From NCBI GenBank assembly GCA_023548195.1, contig JAJHZJ010000028.1, forward strand, positions 2,677,001 through 2,741,000: 64,000 nucleotides of DNA, in the 5' to 3' direction. The notes below the pieces were generated by a model that saw nothing but the letters and a program-made list of their open reading frames with translations, did no database searches and was not told where the DNA came from. Numbering within the stretch: position 1 is the stretch's first letter; every line of letters starts with the position of its first letter. The position numbers and the translations under genes were made by a program. Of this stretch, positions 54,651-60,600 are shown piece after piece. Origin of the DNA: Bettongia penicillata ogilbyi (taxonomy: Eukaryota > Chordata > Mammalia > Diprotodontia > Potoroidae).

Positions 54651-57600
54651 CTTGCAAGAGTACCTACTGTATGTCTATATAATGCAGCTTAACCTGCAGG
54701 AGGCACTGGATGCCTTGTGCTCTTTTTATGTCTAGGAGATTACTAGCATAACTACACATGAGTAAAAATTTTTAGTTATGGATGAAACAAAGAAATCTTC
54801 ATCCTCTAGCTGCCTCCAACATAGAGGAGAATTGTCCTCCAGTATCTCTTAACTCCTCTTGGCTTATAATTCTGTCTTTTCTAGGCTAGAGACTTATAGT
54901 GTGAAATCCTGTCAGCCTAAATCCAGCCTAAAAACATACACTTTGAATTCTGGCTGTTGGATCTGCTTCCTCTCTGGGAATTTGGCCTCTTGTACCTTAC
55001 CAGAGAAGAAAACGATATGTAGTGTGTACAGATCTTACCTGGCATTGTCCAATTGATGACCAAATGTTTAAGGTAGACTCTCAAACTTGACTCTTGGTAC
55101 GACCTGCTCCATTTTTTAGATTGAATGTAAATTTTTCATGAGGTAGTCATTTTAAAGGAATCCTTATATAATGTAATCAGCTTCACTATGCTCTCCACTT
55201 AGCATTTTCATCTAAGAACTATACAACATCTGATAGGAAACGTTCTTCTGCTCTTTTTTAGCTTGAGAACCTGAAGTGTAAGGAAACTTAAAAATTTGCG
55301 TCAGCAACAGATTATCAGTTAATCCAAAGAAGTATATCTCCTAGGAAATAATTACTTAGCATTTTAAGTCTCAATGAAAATTTTTTAACTTTTAAAAAAT
55401 TGATAGAAATTGTAGCTCTCTTCCTAAATAAAATACTGCTGTTTTGATTTGTTTATTTGTTAATGTGGTGATTGGATGTTGCCATTTGAACTTGAGCATT
55501 ATAAATCAAAATATTGCCTATGACATTTCAGAATTTTCCAGGCTTGTGGAAGAGTTCCGAAGTTTTAGGTTGAAACTTATGCAAACTGTGGACGGTCGGA
55601 ATCATGGCACATTTGAGTGGGTGGACAGCATGTTAGTTCAAGCCTTACAGTCTGGAGACTGGCTTCTGATGGACAATGTTAACTTCTGCAAGTAAGAGGG
55701 CATTCATTACTCCTTGGGATTTCTTGGTTGGAGGATAGACTTTGGGTGAAAATAGGGCACCTAACTCAGAAATTAGAAGCTCTGATTAGTTATGTTTCCT
55801 TTCAGATGAAACTTGTTATTGTGCTTAATAAAAAGTTATTTGTTAACTTTTTACAGCGTACTTTACATGATGTTTTGAGTTCAGCCAAACCTCTGCGGAA
55901 TTTTGTACAACTTAACTTGGGTCACAGCTGGTGCCTTAATTCCTGGCATAAAAAAATAATTGTTATTAATTTCTTAATGACATTTGAGTTGATCTGTGTC
56001 TTTTATCTGTGCCCTGACTTAGTATAATAGAAAGACTATTGTGCTTGGATTCAGATATCTTGGTTCAAGTCCCAGCTTTTGCAGTTTACTTGTTTTGTGA
56101 AATGTGTCCATATCTTTTGAGTTGATTTTGATTGTTGAGGGTTGAGTGGAGAGTTTTCATCTTAATTTCACATGAGAATGCCAACCTGCTGTCCAATGAA
56201 ATTCTTTGCCCCATAGCCCTTCAGTGCTGGATCGCTTGAATGCTCTGCTTGAACCTGGGGGTGTTCTCACCATTAGTGAGAGAGGAGTGATCGATGGATC
56301 TACTCCCACCATTGTTCCACATCCCAACTTCAGGTATTTTACTTTTTGTTATCCCCCTAAGAATCTTGTGGCACTAACACCCTCCCCCCTGCCTATATAG
56401 TAAGAGAGGTATCCAGCAAGAATCTTTAGATTGTCCTTTTAGAGCCAAGCTAAAGAGATCATATGATGAATATTGATTATCATTGTTATTCTTGGGTGCA
56501 TTATCAACTGTTTTATTAGAGTTGATGATGCAAACAAGGGAAAATGCAAATTCAAGTCAAATGTGAGGTCCATGTAATCAGTGGTCATTTTTGCCAGTCT
56601 TTGGAAGTTTATAGTACTGAGGCATTGAGTTCCCAAGATGAAGGGGAATTTTGTTGTGTATCTGAGCAAGTAGCTGTTATAAAGATTAAGAATAACCCTT
56701 ATAGATAGGAACTACACAAGGCAATTCTGGATTTTGAACTCATTCAGTGCTTTCCCTAACAATCTAGATGAGTGACTTTAATGACCATATTAAACAGCTT
56801 GAAATCTGTCTAGTTAAGGACAAAATTAAAGCTGTTGATCTCTTCATTATCCTTGTCAAGGACTGTGATATGTCTTGATTAGATCAACAGAGATGATGGG
56901 CCTTCAAGAGTCTGCCTTCATTTTGCATAGCCACTGTAATAGATAGTTATGGTGTGATTTTTATGTTTTTCTTTCTCTCCCTCACCAAACTTTGTTTAAC
57001 AGGCTTTTCCTTTCAATGGATCCTATTCATGGAGAAATATCCAGAGCTATGAGGAACCGAGGAATTGAAATTTACATTCCAGGAGAAAGGGATGAGAGTA
57101 GTCCAGATCCGTTGGATTTGAAATTGCTGCTGCATAGTATAGGTTTGGTTGGAGACAATTTATGTGACACCCTAATAACCATGCACACAGAAACCAGAGA
57201 AGTCATTGCAGGTAAGTTGTATTATTAAATCCTATGTTAGACAAGCACCTGCATTTCATAAATCACAAAGAGAATTTCTAGGAATGGTGTGACTTACTGG
57301 TTTGAATCAAGAGAAAGGGAGTTTTGTTTTTTTCTTTTACTATTTTGTGTAATATATCAATTTTGTACTTTTAAATTCTTCTTTGTGGAAACAGTGTGTC
57401 ACTCTTGTCATCATGAGTATATACTTTGAAATTTTCTGGAGGGTGAAGATATGCAAGTGGGGCTTTTTGTATTCTTTTAGAGGCTGTGAACCTATGTCCT
57501 GTGCCAAAGTTCAGATACATGCCCTTCTAAGGATGAAAGAAAAGCAAATCCATTATTGTTAAAACTTTTCCAGAAATGAGATAGCTGCTTTGAATCAAGG

Positions 57601-60600
57601 GTATCTGAATGAGAAGGGGAGAGTGGGACCTTGATTAGATATTTGAGCAGAGTTGAAAGGAATCATCCTTTTTAAAAAATTTTTTTCAAGTTTGTGGCTA
57701 AACCTTTTGTAAAACAGCTCACAAATGATTTTTTTTTTTTTAAGGTTCTCCAACATCATCTTTATCTGTCTTTTTTCACACGGCCACACTTATTGTCCAG
57801 CGTCTGCTGCGGGGCTTGAGTATAGCCAGGGCCTTTTATGGAGCGTGCTGGGAAGTATATGTCTGTCCCCAGCAGTCACCAGCAAACCGACAGGTAAATA
57901 TTTTGAAGACTTAATGTGAATTATAATATCGAATGAACGAATTCAGCAGCCTGCTGACAAGGTACCACAGACACTGTTAAGTGAATAACATATAATGCTA
58001 CATAGTAGTAAAAGGTTTTTCATTTTTTTTTTTGTTTCTTACCACATTATAAAGACTAAAGCAAAGCAGTAAGGAGACAGTGGACAGAGTGCTAGATTTA
58101 AAATAAAGGGACCTGGCCTTGAATCACACCAGTATCACTTAATTCTGTGACACATTGGGCGTCAATTTTGTGATATATAAAATGAAAGGGCTATACTTGA
58201 TGGCATCATAGGTCCCTTTCAGCATTAATTTTACTGTCCTTTGGTCTTATCCCTTCCATATTCTGAGAAAGACAATAAATAGGGTCAGTGGACCTTGACA
58301 GTAGAGTCAGATGCAATGTATCATTCATCTTGGTGCCATCCTTGGGTAATAGGAAAATTGCCATTATTCTTAGGAGGGAATTTATTCCACTGATGGAATG
58401 AATAAGCAGGATCTAAATTGTGTAGTTGTAGATTGGTAACTCTGTCTCGCTGCTGTTATACAGCTGTAGTCTAGTGAGACAGTCTTGTAGCTCAAGAAAA
58501 TTGCATTGATCAATATAAGGTATTGTGAGTATTCTAACTGATCTCTTGGATGTTGTTTATAAACATTAATTACTTAGTGAATAGATTTCCAGCCTCATCA
58601 TTAGAAGTTTGACATATTGAATGTGTGACCTTGGGCAAGTTAGCTAAAACCACTCAGTGCCCTCAAGATCTCTTTAAGGCTATAAGTTGCAGAGCAATTC
58701 TCAATCTGAATTGGTGTTTAAAGGGTCCTCATTGGTAGTTCCTTACATTAATAAAATCACACTTCCAATCACCCCAAAACTTTGAGTGCTATTTCTCTCC
58801 CGCTTCTTATCAGCTTGTGCAGGAAATATTGGAGCGATGTGTTTCTTCTCTGAAGTCACCAGAAAAGTGGGGTAGCTCACTTCTTGCCATGGGTGTGTGG
58901 CCAGACTCTCTGCCCTCAGCCCTGTTTGCTACTGAAGATTCCCACCTTTCCACAGTCCGAAGTGATGGACAGATCCTGGTGTACTGCCTTAATAGGCTGA
59001 GCCTGAAAACCAGCAAATGGGAAAGGTGAGCAAGAGAGTTGTTTGTGTTGATCTGTGATGGAGGGACAGGTAGCATAGTGTGGTCGAAGAAGCACTAGAT
59101 CTGAAGTTGAGACAATCCAGGTTCAAATCTCATTTCTGTCACTTGGTACCTGTGTGTCCTTGAACAAATCATTTAACCCCCTGAGGTCTTGGTTTCTTTT
59201 CACTGTAAAAGGAGATTGGACTAGGTAGCTTTTGAGCCTTTCACATTCTAGATGTTCCGATCCATTGTAGTGCTAAGTTTGTTCTTGAGTAATAGGGGAT
59301 ATGTTCCTAGTATCCTAAAGTAATAGATTATATGACCAAGAACTGTCAAATCATGGTTGGTCTTCTCTAGGATTCAGATGTATCAAATCTCAGTTGAACA
59401 GCTATATTTTTTGGTTTATAGTGGTTTATCCAACCCATTTTTGGAGTAAAATACAGGCAGTATGATTTCTTGTTTTATTTCTGTTGAACAGAAGTTATTG
59501 AAAATAGTGTTGTTTTGCTGCATCAGCCATGATATTATATCTCTTTTAACTGTCATGGTTGTAGTTGAGGCTGTAAATCTGATTTGCCCCTTGAAGTCTT
59601 TACTCCTAAAAAATTCCTGTGTTTTCCATTGTACAACTTTTTGTATTCATGCCCTTGCCTTGTTGAATTTTGCAATAAATCATTTTTTCTTACTAATTCT
59701 TGTCCTTTCTCATGAATTCTAGGATACTTCCTCTTACTTTGCAAGACTTGGAGAAAATAATTCAGTCCTCTAACTCTGAGAGTCTAAACTTCAGTGCAAT
59801 TGAGATGGATACTTCTTGGTTAGATGAAATGAATGTCTTGGCTTCTTCTATTAAATTGCTTCTTGAAAGGGCAACCAATCAGGACTGGGTTCTTCGAGTT
59901 AGGTGGCTTTACCATCTGGCGAAGAATATACCACAGGGTCTTGGTAGGTAGCAAGATCTCATGCCTTTTCTGTGTGCCAGTGTGAATATGTTTATCATTC
60001 TTAGTTTACTTTTTGAACGTCAGAAAGTGTTAACACTGTGAGGAGCAAGCATAGTGTTTTTGATGGTATAACTCAAGGTATTTTGTTGCGTTCTTATCTG
60101 TTGTCCTCAAGGTTTTTCAGTTGATAGAGAGCCTTTGTTTAGTATATGATAAGATACCTATAAAAAAACTCTATGAATAAGAAAGTTTCTATTAAAACCT
60201 TATTAGAATATCATTGTGGTGTAGAGGTGAAGGTAACCCCTGGATTCTTGGGAGACTGTACTAGCAGAGCAGAAGCACTAGCTGACACCCTCCCCGCCTG
60301 CAAGCTAGAAATGTTTCCAGGTATAGATGTGGTAGGTCTTTTGGTTGTCTAAATCTAGGCTTCCCTTAGTTCAGAGAGACTTATCACCAAATAGGTCTCC
60401 AGGTCATAAATTTTGAACCAAAGACAACTTTTTAAAACCCTGCAAATTATAGTGCTTATGGTCTGCATCTTTGAAATCACAGATCCTTTAATCGTTGAGG
60501 TGTATGAGCAAGACCCTTTCTCCCAACCTCTCCCTGCCTGCCTCCTGCCCTCCAACCACCCCTTTCCAACTTGAGATATTCCCAGTTGATTCTGAAGTTG

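Larger units (their letters stand above)
53191..55531. other. Intron 30: low-complexity tracts only
   Basis: Contains a 240-bp polypyrimidine tract (53690-53935) and a GAT microsatellite (54600-54652). No other repeat or gene was recognised. Confidence 0.55.
55692..57744. other. Introns 31-33: little content
   Basis: A SINE body at about 56030-56120 (TTGGATTCAGATATCTTGGT) in intron 31; introns 32 and 33 have no recognised repeat. Exons 32 and 33 sit between them. Confidence 0.45.

Noticed and set aside
54600..54652. Coding poly-Asp or poly-Met tract
   Set aside because: The GAT repeat lies deep inside intron 30 with no splice sites around it.
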